A DNA stretch of 64,000 nt from Candidatus Aenigmatarchaeota archaeon (GCA_016931255.1 JAFGFG010000006.1:1-64000), one strand, 5' to 3'; positions 1-10,712 are shown, counted from the stretch's first letter. The notes: generated by a model from the sequence alone, not told the origin. A program made the numbers and translations.

Positions 1-2
1 AA

Positions 3-3000
3 GGTGAAAAGACATGCACTGTCACGGATGATTACCAGAATGGCATGTGCCATGTATGCGGTGATGGAATAAATGACGCAGTTGAGACGAGCGAGAACTG
101 TTGCCAGGACGCAGGATGCACCGGAAACATGTATTGCGATGATGCGTCAAAGAAATGCCTTGAGCCTAACTGCAAGAATGGTAATTGCGAGCCGACAGAG
201 GATTCATCATCCTGCGCATACGACTGCTGGGCAACGGAAGGAAAAACATGCCAGGACACTCCATTTGATGCAACATACTATTATGATGGAAAGGGTTCAT
301 GCATAAAGGCTGTATGCCCGAATAACATATGCGAATGGGAAGCGGGTGAAAACGCTGAAACATGCTGCTCTGACTGCAAAGTGGAATATCCGTGTCCGGA
401 AGGACAGTACTGTAATGTGACTAAAAGTCTTCCAAAGGGAAGATGCACAGATGCAGAATGCGGGAATAGTGTCTGCGAAACAGAAGGCGGTGAAACTTAT
501 GAAAGCTGCTGCGATGACTGCGCCTGCCCTGTTGACAGCAAGCTGAATGTCCTGATGGAGTGCGATGGAATATGCCACCTTTGCGGAAACAGCAAAGTGG
601 AAATACTTTATGAGAACGAAGGGAACTGCTGTGTTGACACCGGATGCAGCGAGGAGGGAGACTTCTGCTCGACAAAAGCTTCATGTGAGCACAAAACAGA
701 AATGGAGATGTCTGTATCCATAATACCTTCACAAATAGACTGCACGCTTGCAGACAGTGTTCCTCAGGTAAAATTCACACCTGTCTCAATGCCATACAAG
801 ACATTCCTTAATTCTTATGAAAAGGTGACGTACACATACGGCGGGGGTCTTTACAGACTTGATAACTGCAAAAAGGAGGGTGATGCGTATGTTTGCGATT
901 TCCCTCTTTCTTTTCAGGGATGCTTTGAAGAGCCCGGAGTAAAGAATGTTGATTTCACAATCACCGTCAAATATTTCGAAGATGAGCCAGGCATGAGGAT
1001 TGGTGAACTGAAATATAATGACATCAGCGCATCACTTGGTGTTGATGTCATCAAGACAAAGCAAAGGGTATGCGTAAAGGACGGCGCATGCAATACCGCA
1101 ATAGGAGAGAACGTTGATGTATGCTGCTGGGACTGCGGATGCAGCGGTGATGACACATGCACATCCGGTGGATGCAAGGATGAAAGCTTGGTAACACTTT
1201 ACACTACGCCTGATTACCTTCCTGCCGGAAAGATAGACTGCCGTCCGAAGGACGGACACCAGACAGTGGACACATTCACTTTCACAGCGAAAATCGAGAA
1301 CCTTCCGGAAAGCAGCAAATATGGTTTCCGCATACTATCAAAGAAGATTGAATACAACGGAAAGAACTACACAGCCAGCAATATGCCAGGATTCGACTGC
1401 ACAGCCTTGACTGCGCAGGCTGATGGTGTGACATACCACACAGGGGAAGTCGAGTGCACAGTGCCTGTGGCATATTTCCCCGCATGCCCTGACCCAATTG
1501 CATCAGGCGACGACGGCGCTCCCATAAAGCTTCACCTTAATGTACTTGGAGGCGGACTCAGGATGCATTACAATACAATAGAAGGCAAGACACTGAGCAC
1601 GGACACATTCTACATCGACTACATTCAGGGAAATCCAAAATGCGGTGACGGAGTGAAAGACCCAAGCCTTGGAGAGAGCCAGAATACATGCTGTCAGGAC
1701 TTCGGATGCGAGGGCTTCGGTGGCGATTACGACAATGAATATGTCTGCACATCCGCAGGATGCAAGATGATTGTTGATATCGCAATAGATGCTTCAATAG
1801 ACCCGAAAATTAACTGCGCAGGTGATGATGAACTGGATGAAACAGCAAAAACCGTATCACTTACACTTGAAATGAATTACTATCCTTTCTCACCTGAGAC
1901 AAACGGGGTCATACTCGGTCAGGATGTTTACATAAGCGGCCACAGAATAGGAGAGATGGGCGGCCAGTGCATACCAACAACAGATAACGGCTGGTATGAA
2001 TGGACATGCACAATCCCGACAAACAACTTCAATCCGTTCTGCTGGGAGGCCGGGCCTGCTAATGAAACAGTGTGGACGAGCCTCAAATGGAAGGAAAGGG
2101 ATAGCAGCAGTTATGTTAATATAGTCCGTGACTCAGACATATCATTCGAAATAAACCCTGCGCGGGACAGAAAATGCAACCATGCGAATGGATGTGAGTC
2201 AAATCTTGGAGAAGATACCCTGAACTGCTGCACTGACTGCGGTTGCAAGGGAACCGACCAGATATGCACAATAGACAACAAATGCGTGGATGAGAATGCA
2301 GTAGACATAACTGTCACGTCAGTCAAGCCTGCAACGGGAATAGACTGCAGCTCACCTGCAACAGACGACAACAATGTTGAATTCTTCGTGGAAATAAACA
2401 ACGAGCCCGATGACGTCCAGCTCATAAGATGGTACATTGATTACAAAGGCGAGACCTACAATGAGCAGTATTTCACGTGCAAGCAGGAACTGGATTACTT
2501 CGGCCAGCCCAGCGGAGGATATGTATGCACAATGCCTGTATATCACTTCCCTGGATGCGCAGAAGATGATGACAGCGATGTAAACCTCGCAATAAACGCA
2601 TACATTAGGGTACTGGATAAAGGACAGAGTAGTACAATGAACGCTAATAAAGATTTCACTGTCCATGTCAGCAAGGGCGGTACTCCCATGTGCGGAGATT
2701 CCAGTTGTCAAGAGGAGCTTGGGGAAACAACGGACAACTGCTGCCAGGACTGCGGATGCGGACCTTCAGGCGACATATGCGTTGTGGGAAGAAAGTGTGT
2801 TTCCCAGTCAGAGCTTACATTGGAGATAAGGTCATCGGAAACAGAGAACGCCAGATGCCAGCTTATTCCAGGAAAAGTGGAGGATTACGTCATCAAGAAT
2901 TACGGTTGTGAGTTTGATGAACCTCTACAACTTGAAGCAGAACTCATGATAAGAGAAACCAATGAACACGTTAAGCCCGTCAATGCACAGATAAGCAAGA

Positions 3001-4676
3001 ACAAATACAGGTGGACATACACGCTTGATGACAACGGCCAAATGAAAGACAAATCAGAAAGACCCCAAAACACAATGGTGATAACTGAATCAGCATTCGG
3101 ATGGACCATTGACATAAGGCCAAATCCGGGACTGACATACATTGTTGATAGAACGAAAGCAAATGCGAATCCGGCGACTGACACGTTCATACTGGATGAT
3201 TTCCAGCTTACAATACAGTCCAGCACGCCAAGAGGCTACAGCAATGAATTCACTGTGACCAGCGGAACCGGCCAGAATGACAAGGTTGTGCTTAATGTCG
3301 ACCTTCAGAAGAATGACGACCTTCTTGAATACGAGAAGGTCTTCAAGGACATAAAGGATGCAATAGACAAAGCCAACAAGAAGGTGTGCAATATAGTGTT
3401 CGTGCTAGCCACATGCGTCATGTGCAGCCTCATGGCAGGCGGAGTGGATGCGGACACTGCAAAAGGTCTTGACAAGCTTGGGGATAAAACACCGGGAGAG
3501 ATAGCCGGCCAGGACTCGTCATTATCTGACATATTTGTTGACCCGAATGACAAGGAAGCAAGCAAGGGTATAAGCATTCCTTATGCAGGCGGCGGTGGAT
3601 TCGGAAACATACACCCCCAGATGTTCCAGAAGATAATGGGAACACTCAGCGATTCGGGTGATGCTGCGAGTGCAATTATTTCGGGAGGAATAGCGCTTGT
3701 AGGTTTCGGGCTTGTTGCAAATCAGATGCTCGACTGCTCAGATGGATATTTCGCCAAGCTTGCAGGCGCTGCTGTATTTTGTGGTGCACTTCTATACGCT
3801 TCACCGAACACACTTGTCAGAATAACAAAGATGTGCGATGCGCTTGCGACTGCTGTGAAGCTCATAGACATGCTTTCCACGCTGCAGAGGGACACGCTTG
3901 ATTATCAGGTATGCATGATGAGTGCGGAAACTGCAATGGCAAGGAGCCAGTCGACATCAACAAACGGATACGATGTTGCAAATATGGCAAGCAGGTACTA
4001 TCAGATGCAGTCAGCATGCCACAAGGGCATGAGCCAGAACATGCAGCAACTGATGTACCAGTATGACCAGTTCTCATACCAGATGAGTGCATCAACAAAC
4101 TGGGCTGGGTCCGGCTACACTGTTTACCCGCAGCCAATAGACGGGAGCCATATATTCAAATATCCTATTGCCGAAGGTCTTGACAAGAAGATTGTGGTAC
4201 AGTACAATATTCCGCAGTCAACAGGCACTTCAATGCCCACGTCATCAAGCTACAATCCATGGGGATACAGCAGCTCCAGATACAGTAGTACCATGTATCC
4301 AAGCTACTACTCCAGCAGCAATTACTACCCCAGCAACAACTATTACGGTAGCAGCTATTACAACAGCAACCAGATGTATTATCCCTCTATCTCGGTGATA
4401 TTCGCTTACAATTACTACAACGGGGAGCAGCCTGTCCTTTCAACCAGTGTCACGAAGAGGCAGTCATTCTCCCTTTCAGGAGGCAACGGCCAGATTTCGT
4501 GCACCATGACGGAACTGGGTCCAATGTGCAGCGGCGCAGGGCAGACAAGCACCAGCAATCCTCTTGTGCCGAATGCATGCCCTGCAGGCAAGACATGCAG
4601 CTCACTCAAGGGTGACATAATCATAGAAACCAGCAGCAACGGGGTCATAGCGTCGTACATGTTTGAGTCTGCTTGA
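3..4676 (+). CDS. Giant Cys-rich repeat surface/secreted protein, 5'-truncated by window edge and 3'-interrupted by a frameshift
   Basis: Open frame runs from base 3 (GEKTCTVTDDYQNG before the listed Met at 45). Repeated C-G-[DN]-x-x-C...GE...CC.DCGC modules alternate with beta-rich segments. Hydrophobic segments near the end, then an N/S/Y-rich tail. Confidence 0.85.
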   Translation, partial: GEKTCTVTDDYQNGMCHVCGDGINDAVETSENCCQDAGCTGNMYCDDASKKCLEPNCKNGNCEPTEDSSSCAYDCWATEGKTCQDTPFDATYYYDGKGSCIKAVCPNNICEWEAGENAETCCSDCKVEYPCPEGQYCNVTKSLPKGRCTDAECGNSVCETEGGETYESCCDDCACPVDSKLNVLMECDGICHLCGNSKVEILYENEGNCCVDTGCSEEGDFCSTKASCEHKTEMEMSVSIIPSQIDCTLADSVPQVKFTPVSMPYKTFLNSYEKVTYTYGGGLYRLDNCKKEGDAYVCDFPLSFQGCFEEPGVKNVDFTITVKYFEDEPGMRIGELKYNDISASLGVDVIKTKQRVCVKDGACNTAIGENVDVCCWDCGCSGDDTCTSGGCKDESLVTLYTTPDYLPAGKIDCRPKDGHQTVDTFTFTAKIENLPESSKYGFRILSKKIEYNGKNYTASNMPGFDCTALTAQADGVTYHTGEVECTVPVAYFPACPDPIASGDDGAPIKLHLNVLGGGLRMHYNTIEGKTLSTDTFYIDYIQGNPKCGDGVKDPSLGESQNTCCQDFGCEGFGGDYDNEYVCTSAGCKMIVDIAIDASIDPKINCAGDDELDETAKTVSLTLEMNYYPFSPETNGVILGQDVYISGHRIGEMGGQCIPTTDNGWYEWTCTIPTNNFNPFCWEAGPANETVWTSLKWKERDSSSYVNIVRDSDISFEINPARDRKCNHANGCESNLGEDTLNCCTDCGCKGTDQICTIDNKCVDENAVDITVTSVKPATGIDCSSPATDDNNVEFFVEINNEPDDVQLIRWYIDYKGETYNEQYFTCKQELDYFGQPSGGYVCTMPVYHFPGCAEDDDSDVNLAINAYIRVLDKGQSSTMNANKDFTVHVSKGGTPMCGDSSCQEELGETTDNCCQDCGCGPSGDICVVGRKCVSQSELTLEIRSSETENARCQLIPGKVEDYVIKNYGCEFDEPLQLEAELMIRETNEHVKPVNAQISKNKYRWTYTLDDNGQMKDKSERPQNTMVITESAFGWTIDIRPNPGLTYIVDRTKANANPATDTFILDDFQLTIQSSTPRGYSNEFTVTSGTGQNDKVVLNVDLQKNDDLLEYEKVFKDIKDAIDKANKKVCNIVFVLATCVMCSLMAGGVDADTAKGLDKLGDKTPGEIAGQDSSLSDIFVDPNDKEASKGISIPYAGGGGFGNIHPQMFQKIMGTLSDSGDAASAIISGGIALVGFGLVANQMLDCSDGYFAKLAGAAVFCGALLYASPNTLVRITKMCDALATAVKLIDMLSTLQRDTLDYQVCMMSAETAMARSQSTSTNGYDVANMASRYYQMQSACHKGMSQNMQQLMYQYDQFSYQMSASTNWAGSGYTVYPQPIDGSHIFKYPIAEGLDKKIVVQYNIPQSTGTSMPTSSSYNPWGYSSSRYSSTMYPSYYSSSNYYPSNNYYGSSYYNSNQMYYPSISVIFAYNYYNGEQPVLSTSVTKRQSFSLSGGNGQISCTMTELGPMCSGAGQTSTSNPLVPNACPAGKTCSSLKGDIIIETSSNGVIASYMFESA

Positions 4677-4682
4677 GTCTGC
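4663..4682 (+). repeat. Perfect 10-bp tandem duplication TTGAGTCTGC x2
   Basis: Direct reading: TTGAGTCTGC TTGAGTCTGC; creates the in-frame TGA at 4674-4676. Confidence 0.95.
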
Positions 4683-5130
4683 TGAAGGGAATTATGCATC
4701 CGCAGCTACAGATGTTAATACTAATGGCGGCTTCACCAAATCAGTGGGTGCTAGTGCGGAAAGGGCAATCGGACTCACAAGGGTTGAGGGCACTTTGCCT
4801 TCGGTTTGCCCAGCTCCAACAGTATCATGCAACACCGTTGACAACCCGACGATGATTCCGATGGTCATGCAGATTGACGGAAATTCGTTCTACTTCAATA
4901 TGGATGTTACCAATTTCGGTGGTAATCCTTCAAGCACACTGCCTGTGCATTGCTCACTTCAGTGCAATAATGCTGTCTCTGACACAATAGACATAACACT
5001 GCTGGGAAGTGCGGATAATATACTTTCTTCAGGCCCGTGTTTCACACAAAATACAAATCAAGCAAATTGCGAACTTTACAAGGAAGGAACATGCGGATAT
5101 AACCCTTCTTTAGGGCTTTGCTTGGCTTAG
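4663..5130 (+). CDS. 3' continuation of the giant Cys-rich protein in a shifted frame
   Basis: Removing one copy of the 10-bp tandem repeat at 4663-4682 fuses ...SYMFESA to ...EGNYASAATDVN in one frame. Confidence 0.7.
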   Translation: MSLLESAEGNYASAATDVNTNGGFTKSVGASAERAIGLTRVEGTLPSVCPAPTVSCNTVDNPTMIPMVMQIDGNSFYFNMDVTNFGGNPSSTLPVHCSLQCNNAVSDTIDITLLGSADNILSSGPCFTQNTNQANCELYKEGTCGYNPSLGLCLA

Positions 5131-5170
5131 CTGAGTTAATTTTAATTAATCCAGACGACAAATTAAATTC

Positions 5171-6499
5171 ATGAAACGAGTTTTTCTGCTTGTTGCACTT
5201 GCTGTACTTCTTTCTCCCAGCGTGCAGGCTGCGCAGCTCTTTGCAATGAAGCCGGGAAGCGAGGTCTGCACGACCATAAGATTCGGCGATGACGGAAGAG
5301 GTGAATACGTACTGGCAATAGACGACCCCGGAATGCCAAATGAGCCATGGGTAGACAATCACTACACCAGATACATATCGAGCGAAAGCAACAAGATAAC
5401 TATTCCTATATGCTTCAGCACCATAGGTCATTCAATCGGAGAGGAGATTCTTTTAACAGCTGAACTGGACACCCCGAAAGGCGAAAAGACATTCGAGTAC
5501 GGCATATGCACAGCCGAATATGAAGACATAGACTTCGTAAGCAGTATTAAAGGAAGCGTATGCGAGGCCATAGGGCAGCATACTGACATAATGTCTGCTT
5601 CATTCAGCGAGCCAAAAAAATATGCAGTACCGAATGCTGACGTCACTTTTGCTCTCATAGTGGATTCCAACTTTGAGACAGGCGCATCCATATCCAAGGC
5701 ATCAGGTGATATGCAGCTGACTGCAAGCAAAAGCACCATAAATCTGGGAAACGATCCTGTGAGTGTTGAGATAAGAATGAAGGCTCCATCCGAAGAAGGT
5801 GATTATCCGTTCAGTGTCATTGTTTCATTACCGGGATGTGAAGTAGACGACTGCAGAAGAGAAGTTGCAGGGGTTCTCAGCGTCAGCGAAGCGTCAGGAC
5901 AGCCTCAGGCAGGATTCATGGCATGGCTGACTCCTGAAAACAAGAATGCGGAAAGGGAAAAAACAGTCCAGCTGTCTTTCCTTGTGAGGAACTATGGCAC
6001 AGGCCAGGAAGTCACGCTTTCTGTTGCACCTGACGAAGGTGTGACAACAAACTTTGTTTCTTACAGTACATTCATAGGGAAAGGTGACAGTGAAAATATG
6101 CCTGTATCAGTCAGGGTAACTGCAAAAGACGGTGAGCAGTTCGAAGTACGCGCAACTGCAACCGGAAAGGACGGGACATCAAGGACCGCAAGCAGCTGGC
6201 TTACTGTGAATGAAATGAAGAATGACGCTCAGGCTTCCGGAAACAATGAAATCGCAGAAAAGGCTGATGACGACGATGTCACGCTTGATGAATGGGACGG
6301 ATTCAAAAGCAAGCTTGAAGGCAGTGACTACAATGATGACGATTTCGTTTCAGTTACAGGCTCAGCACCTCCTAATTATACGCTTTACGTAGCAATCATT
6401 GTCATAGTTGCACTGGTCGCTGTTTCCGGGTTCTACATTTACAGGAAAAGCCAGTCTCAGCAGGAAGGCGGTCCCACGTGGGAAAGCCTCGGAGTCTAG
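5171..6499 (+). CDS. Secreted, C-terminally membrane-anchored beta-sandwich protein
   Basis: N-terminal signal peptide (MKRVFLLVALAVLLSPSVQA), repeated adhesion-like beta segments, C-terminal TM helix plus short basic tail. Confidence 0.75.
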   Translation: MKRVFLLVALAVLLSPSVQAAQLFAMKPGSEVCTTIRFGDDGRGEYVLAIDDPGMPNEPWVDNHYTRYISSESNKITIPICFSTIGHSIGEEILLTAELDTPKGEKTFEYGICTAEYEDIDFVSSIKGSVCEAIGQHTDIMSASFSEPKKYAVPNADVTFALIVDSNFETGASISKASGDMQLTASKSTINLGNDPVSVEIRMKAPSEEGDYPFSVIVSLPGCEVDDCRREVAGVLSVSEASGQPQAGFMAWLTPENKNAEREKTVQLSFLVRNYGTGQEVTLSVAPDEGVTTNFVSYSTFIGKGDSENMPVSVRVTAKDGEQFEVRATATGKDGTSRTASSWLTVNEMKNDAQASGNNEIAEKADDDDVTLDEWDGFKSKLEGSDYNDDDFVSVTGSAPPNYTLYVAIIVIVALVAVSGFYIYRKSQSQQEGGPTWESLGV

Positions 6500-7497
6500 T
6501 ACTCAAGACGGAAACGCAGAAGGCCCGCTATTCCTCCGATATGAAGGAACTGCTCCCCTGTCTCGTGGTCTGCTGTAATCATTTTAACTGAGCCTTTCAT
6601 CTTCTCGCAGAGTGCCATAAGCTCCTCGTATTCGTTAATCTTCTCACGGGACACCACAAGTGTCTCCACAGCCCCCATTTCCAGTGCTTTTCTCGTCTCT
6701 TCCTTTCCATAGGCGATAAGACCGTCCATCTTTATTCTTGCCAGAATATCGCCCACAATCATGCTCTCGCGGCCTATGCGCGTATCCCTCAGCACCCTGT
6801 CTGCAGAACGTTTTATGACCTCGTTTATGCCATTAGGTCCTGTATGCGACGCCCCTTCGAGAACGGGCTTCACTTCAGGATACGCATTCTTCATCACTTT
6901 CACAACATTTCCTGCCTCAAAACCTGGTCCTGCCACAATCATGACATCGTATCCATCCTGACCAGCCAGGAACTTGGCAACTTCTTTCCTGTAAGGCTCC
7001 TTGTCCTCAGGGTTTTCACTGTCTATATGGGCTATATTGTGTATTCCTGTTCCCTTCAGCATCGCTATGTCTGCCTCATCCCTGTCAAGAACGCATATGA
7101 GTATGCTCGGCTGCCTCTCTGCGGACTCCCTAATCCGGTCGAAGTCAGATGAATGCCAGTGACTCTTTGTTACTGTTATCACGTTTCCGGGCTCTATCTC
7201 CATGGTATGATATGAGCTCAGCTTGGTGTCTTCAGGCCCTTCTGTTATCTTTCCCGCCACACGGAGGGCGCCTGTCGTGGCGTCAAATGACATCTTTTCC
7301 ATCTCAACTGCAAGCACCATGGGCTTCTTCTCGCTCATTTTATACTCGCCACCGGCTTTCACGGAGACCTTCCGCATGGTCCTTGTCTTTATCATATCAC
7401 CTGGCCTGAGTATGCGCTCAAGGTGCCAGAGGTCTTCAGGTGTTTCCATCTTCAGCACGACCAGTCCGTTTCTCAGGTCCTTCTTCACAGTCTTCAT
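6496..7497 (-). CDS. pelA: mRNA surveillance protein pelota (Dom34 family)
   Basis: N-terminus typical of pelota (LRNGLVVLKMETPEDLWHLERILRPGDMIKTRTMRKV); eRF1-like domains and C-terminal GIAGLLRF. Confidence 0.93.
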   Translation of the reverse strand: MKTVKKDLRNGLVVLKMETPEDLWHLERILRPGDMIKTRTMRKVSVKAGGEYKMSEKKPMVLAVEMEKMSFDATTGALRVAGKITEGPEDTKLSSYHTMEIEPGNVITVTKSHWHSSDFDRIRESAERQPSILICVLDRDEADIAMLKGTGIHNIAHIDSENPEDKEPYRKEVAKFLAGQDGYDVMIVAGPGFEAGNVVKVMKNAYPEVKPVLEGASHTGPNGINEVIKRSADRVLRDTRIGRESMIVGDILARIKMDGLIAYGKEETRKALEMGAVETLVVSREKINEYEELMALCEKMKGSVKMITADHETGEQFLHIGGIAGLLRFRLEY

Positions 7498-7541
7498 AAA
7501 AATACAACTCGCTTTTTAATAGATTTCGGAGAATATTTAAT

Positions 7542-8663
7542 ATGGATGATTTCATTCTGGCCCTGATAGCAGTGTTCGTAATCCTCGGAATACTGCTCAC
7601 AGCATCGGCATGGTTTCCGTATTATCCGGAAGGTGTTCCGGAAGAGGAAAGGGTCATACACACATTCTCAGCAGGCACAGTAGGCTACACGCAGAATTAC
7701 GTTTCGAGTGTTCAGGAATTCGGCGACTTCAGCGTGGGCGTCCCCCAAGATGAGATACTGAAGAGCGCGCCCGCACTTGAAATAACAGCCGGAGTGTTCG
7801 GCGGGGAGAGCGAGGAATTCAATATCATAGTGCCTGATTATGTTATGGAATGGCTCCTCGGTGGAGAGATATCATTCACAGTTGAGGACACCAACCAGCT
7901 CGGAAACCTTGTCATAGAATGGAACGGCGCAGAGTTATTCAGCAAGAAGGCCTATTCAGGAGTCCACTCCATAGACATCAGGCCAGAACAGATAAAGAGC
8001 CAAAACACTCTGAAAATATACTCTCAGGGACCTGGATTCATGTTCTGGGCGGCTTCTGTTTACAAGATATCGGATTTCAGCGCAGTCGCTCATTACGGAC
8101 CTGCAAAGTTCATTGACTTCACAGCCACGAACGACGAGCTGGAGACACTTGAAACATTCGAGCTTGCATGGTACACAGCAAGCAGGAGGGGAAACATCTC
8201 CGTGAAAATCAATGGGGATGAATTGTATTACGGGGTTCCTGAAAGGGATATGAGCATAGAGTTCACTGAGAAAGACCTTGACGGAGCGCAGATAAGACCC
8301 GGGAACAACAGGATAACATTCTCCCCGGTTGACGGCGCTGTCTTCGAGTTTCAGGACGTGCTGCTCAACACGCATGTCTCCACAAGCAAGAAGGTCGTGA
8401 GAGAGAGATTTGACCTCTACGGAGAAGACATCGTGAAGGCAAAAGCCAACGGCGTGACGCTGAAAATGTACGTGGAATACACAGACAGGGCAGGAGCTTT
8501 CAATGTCAAGCTCAACGAGGCGACTGCGGGGACAGCCACAGGCAGGGACGGATGGAACAACATAGAGCTGGATGCAAGCCTGCTCGAGGAAGGAAGCAAC
8601 TGGATAGAGATAAGCAGCTCAGGCGCATTCGATGTCGGTCAGGCTAGTTTAGAATTTGCGTAA
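7542..8663 (+). CDS. Membrane-anchored extracytoplasmic protein of unknown function
   Basis: Single N-terminal TM helix (FILALIAVFVILGILLTASAW) followed by beta-rich sequence. Confidence 0.7.
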   Translation: MDDFILALIAVFVILGILLTASAWFPYYPEGVPEEERVIHTFSAGTVGYTQNYVSSVQEFGDFSVGVPQDEILKSAPALEITAGVFGGESEEFNIIVPDYVMEWLLGGEISFTVEDTNQLGNLVIEWNGAELFSKKAYSGVHSIDIRPEQIKSQNTLKIYSQGPGFMFWAASVYKISDFSAVAHYGPAKFIDFTATNDELETLETFELAWYTASRRGNISVKINGDELYYGVPERDMSIEFTEKDLDGAQIRPGNNRITFSPVDGAVFEFQDVLLNTHVSTSKKVVRERFDLYGEDIVKAKANGVTLKMYVEYTDRAGAFNVKLNEATAGTATGRDGWNNIELDASLLEEGSNWIEISSSGAFDVGQASLEFA

Positions 8664-8727
8664 TATCGTATCTACTTTTTAGTCGTTAAAAATAAAGGTT
8701 TATAAAATTTTAGTACAAAAACATGGC

Positions 8728-9261
8728 ATGGAAAGCGACATAAAAAAATATATAGACAACTTATTTGTTATCAGGCATGGTTCATACTCGATGAGAGACT
8801 ACCCTGAATGCAAGCTCAGTGAAAGGGGCATTTTGCAAATGGAAAGACTGGGAAAGGCCATGAAAGAGATTTTGAATGACGAAAATGTCACAATTCTGAC
8901 AACAACAGCAACGCGAGGTATGGAAAGCGTTAATGTTTTGAAAGACTTTGTAAACATAAAAATAGTCGGTTTGCCTTTTCTTTATAGTGATAGACTGAAA
9001 GAAAGTTATGGATTTTGTGAGGAACCTGATAAAAAGATGATTAATATTTTGAAGGATGTATCAAAGAGTTCAAGGAACATAGGTATATTAAGTCACTTTG
9101 AATTATTGGAAAACTTTCCTGCTTTTTTTTCAGAGTCAGTTCTTGGTAAACCATTCGATGGTAATTATAAAAATACTATAGGAAAGGCCGCGTATTTCGA
9201 CATAAAGAATAGCCGTTATCAAATTCTTCCCGATGTATATTCAGGCACAATGAACATCTAA
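8728..9261 (+). CDS. Histidine phosphatase superfamily (phosphoglycerate mutase-like) protein
   Basis: FVIRHGSYSMRDYPECKLSERGILQMERLG: RHG catalytic motif plus L(S/T)..G...A pattern. Confidence 0.75.
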   Translation: MESDIKKYIDNLFVIRHGSYSMRDYPECKLSERGILQMERLGKAMKEILNDENVTILTTTATRGMESVNVLKDFVNIKIVGLPFLYSDRLKESYGFCEEPDKKMINILKDVSKSSRNIGILSHFELLENFPAFFSESVLGKPFDGNYKNTIGKAAYFDIKNSRYQILPDVYSGTMNI

Positions 9262-9314
9262 CCAAGAAAGAATTTAATAAATTTCTGAGACCTTATTAAC
9301 CATAAAGTGATTTT

Positions 9315-10712
9315 ATGGTTTCTACTATTGTCGTTCAGGCAGCCAGCGGGCACACTGTTTTGATATCTTCGATGGTATTAGAACACATAAAAGGCCAGCA
9401 TGCTGTATCTGGCAAGGGTTCTGTATTTGCCAGAGTTCCGGATGTGAATGAATTTATGAAAGCCGTACAGTCATTGGACATAACAAAGCCTGATGCAGAC
9501 GGGCTCTACGAAGTAAAGATAAAGGGAATCGGTTATGACCTCGTGAGGGACATAAAGAAAGCACGCGGTCTCAAGGGAGCACGAGAGCGTACTGCAATAA
9601 AAGAAGAAATGGGTGGACAAGTGTCTGTTCCCGCGATAAAAACATCTCTTCCGATGAAAGAATTCATGACAGATGTTTCAACACTTGTCATAAGACCGAC
9701 ACCGGCGGAGTACATACCTGAAGATGTCAAAAATGATGAAATGCTTGGTTTAGCAGCTAGAGGTCGTATATATTCAGTTTTGACAATGTGGCCAGGAAGA
9801 GCCACGATAAACGGTGAGGCTGTTCCGCCTGCAAGCCAGTGGAAGGGAAAATACGCGGTTATAATACCAATGAATGATGAACTTTCTGAGTTGTTCGAAA
9901 AATCAAAAGAAAATGGTGGTGTGCCTATCACACTTTTTGATCACGGAAAGCCTGTTGATGCGTACATTAAGATAATAAGAAACATTGAACAAGGTGTAAT
10001 GATAAAATTCAGTAATGGTCAGATATTCACAATAAAGAAAGTTCTTGGGCAAGGAAGAACAACAAGAGTAGTTACTGTAAAAGAAAGTGAATATGAGAAC
10101 TGGGCAGTCAGACTGAATATGAAGACGAATCCTGAATACATAAACGAGATGCTTGAAAGAGAGCCTGAGCTGAACCAACTAGGAAAAAATATTGTCAGAT
10201 TGGATGAACGCAGAAGTCTCAAAAATGAATATTGTTTAGTGGAAATCCTCAAAATCGAATTTGAACTTCACGACTATCTCAGTGATTATTGTAATCTAGG
10301 GTCTGATGAAATTGACAATTACATAATCGAATTTGCTAAAGTTTCTGCTCGTTTTTCGTTCATAGGAGATTTCAAGAGTAAACAGCTGGCTTTTGTAAAG
10401 GGACGTGGATGGGTACTTGTGGATTATACACAAGGTAATAGATACGCATCGCGTGTGAATGACTCTACTCTTTTTGATGGTGTTTTTGATGAATTCGTAT
10501 ATCCTGAATACAAAGAATCCATGGGAAATAAATGGGAAGAACTCAAAAATAAAATTAATGAGGTGATTCACAGAGAGAGGATGAAGTACTTTGTAAGTGT
10601 AAACAGTGAGATGATCGATGAGGAAGTTTCAGAGCGGATAAAAGAAGCCGCGAGAGCTGATTATGACACAATACGAAAGAAAATCAGAAAAGACGCCGAG
10701 AAGGCTGCGTGA
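9315..10712 (+). CDS. Hypothetical protein, no recognised family
   Basis: Continuous 465-codon ORF with no strong antisense competitor; no family motif recognised. Confidence 0.65.
   Translation: MVSTIVVQAASGHTVLISSMVLEHIKGQHAVSGKGSVFARVPDVNEFMKAVQSLDITKPDADGLYEVKIKGIGYDLVRDIKKARGLKGARERTAIKEEMGGQVSVPAIKTSLPMKEFMTDVSTLVIRPTPAEYIPEDVKNDEMLGLAARGRIYSVLTMWPGRATINGEAVPPASQWKGKYAVIIPMNDELSELFEKSKENGGVPITLFDHGKPVDAYIKIIRNIEQGVMIKFSNGQIFTIKKVLGQGRTTRVVTVKESEYENWAVRLNMKTNPEYINEMLEREPELNQLGKNIVRLDERRSLKNEYCLVEILKIEFELHDYLSDYCNLGSDEIDNYIIEFAKVSARFSFIGDFKSKQLAFVKGRGWVLVDYTQGNRYASRVNDSTLFDGVFDEFVYPEYKESMGNKWEELKNKINEVIHRERMKYFVSVNSEMIDEEVSERIKEAARADYDTIRKKIRKDAEKAA

Noticed and set aside
4240-4395. TAC/AGC-rich tract as a minisatellite or CRISPR-like repeat
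   Set aside because: Irregular codon-level N/S/Y low complexity within the ORF; no fixed unit or spacers.
4674-4676. In-frame TGA as selenocysteine or simple read-through codon
   Set aside because: Reading on in the same frame meets another TGA at 4683-4685, whereas removing the 10-bp duplication restores a long ORF.
10320-10440. FSFIGDFKSKQLAFVKGRGWVLVDYTQGN as a degenerate kinase-like catalytic loop in the 465-aa orphan
   Set aside because: Resemblance is too weak, with no supporting nucleotide-binding motif.
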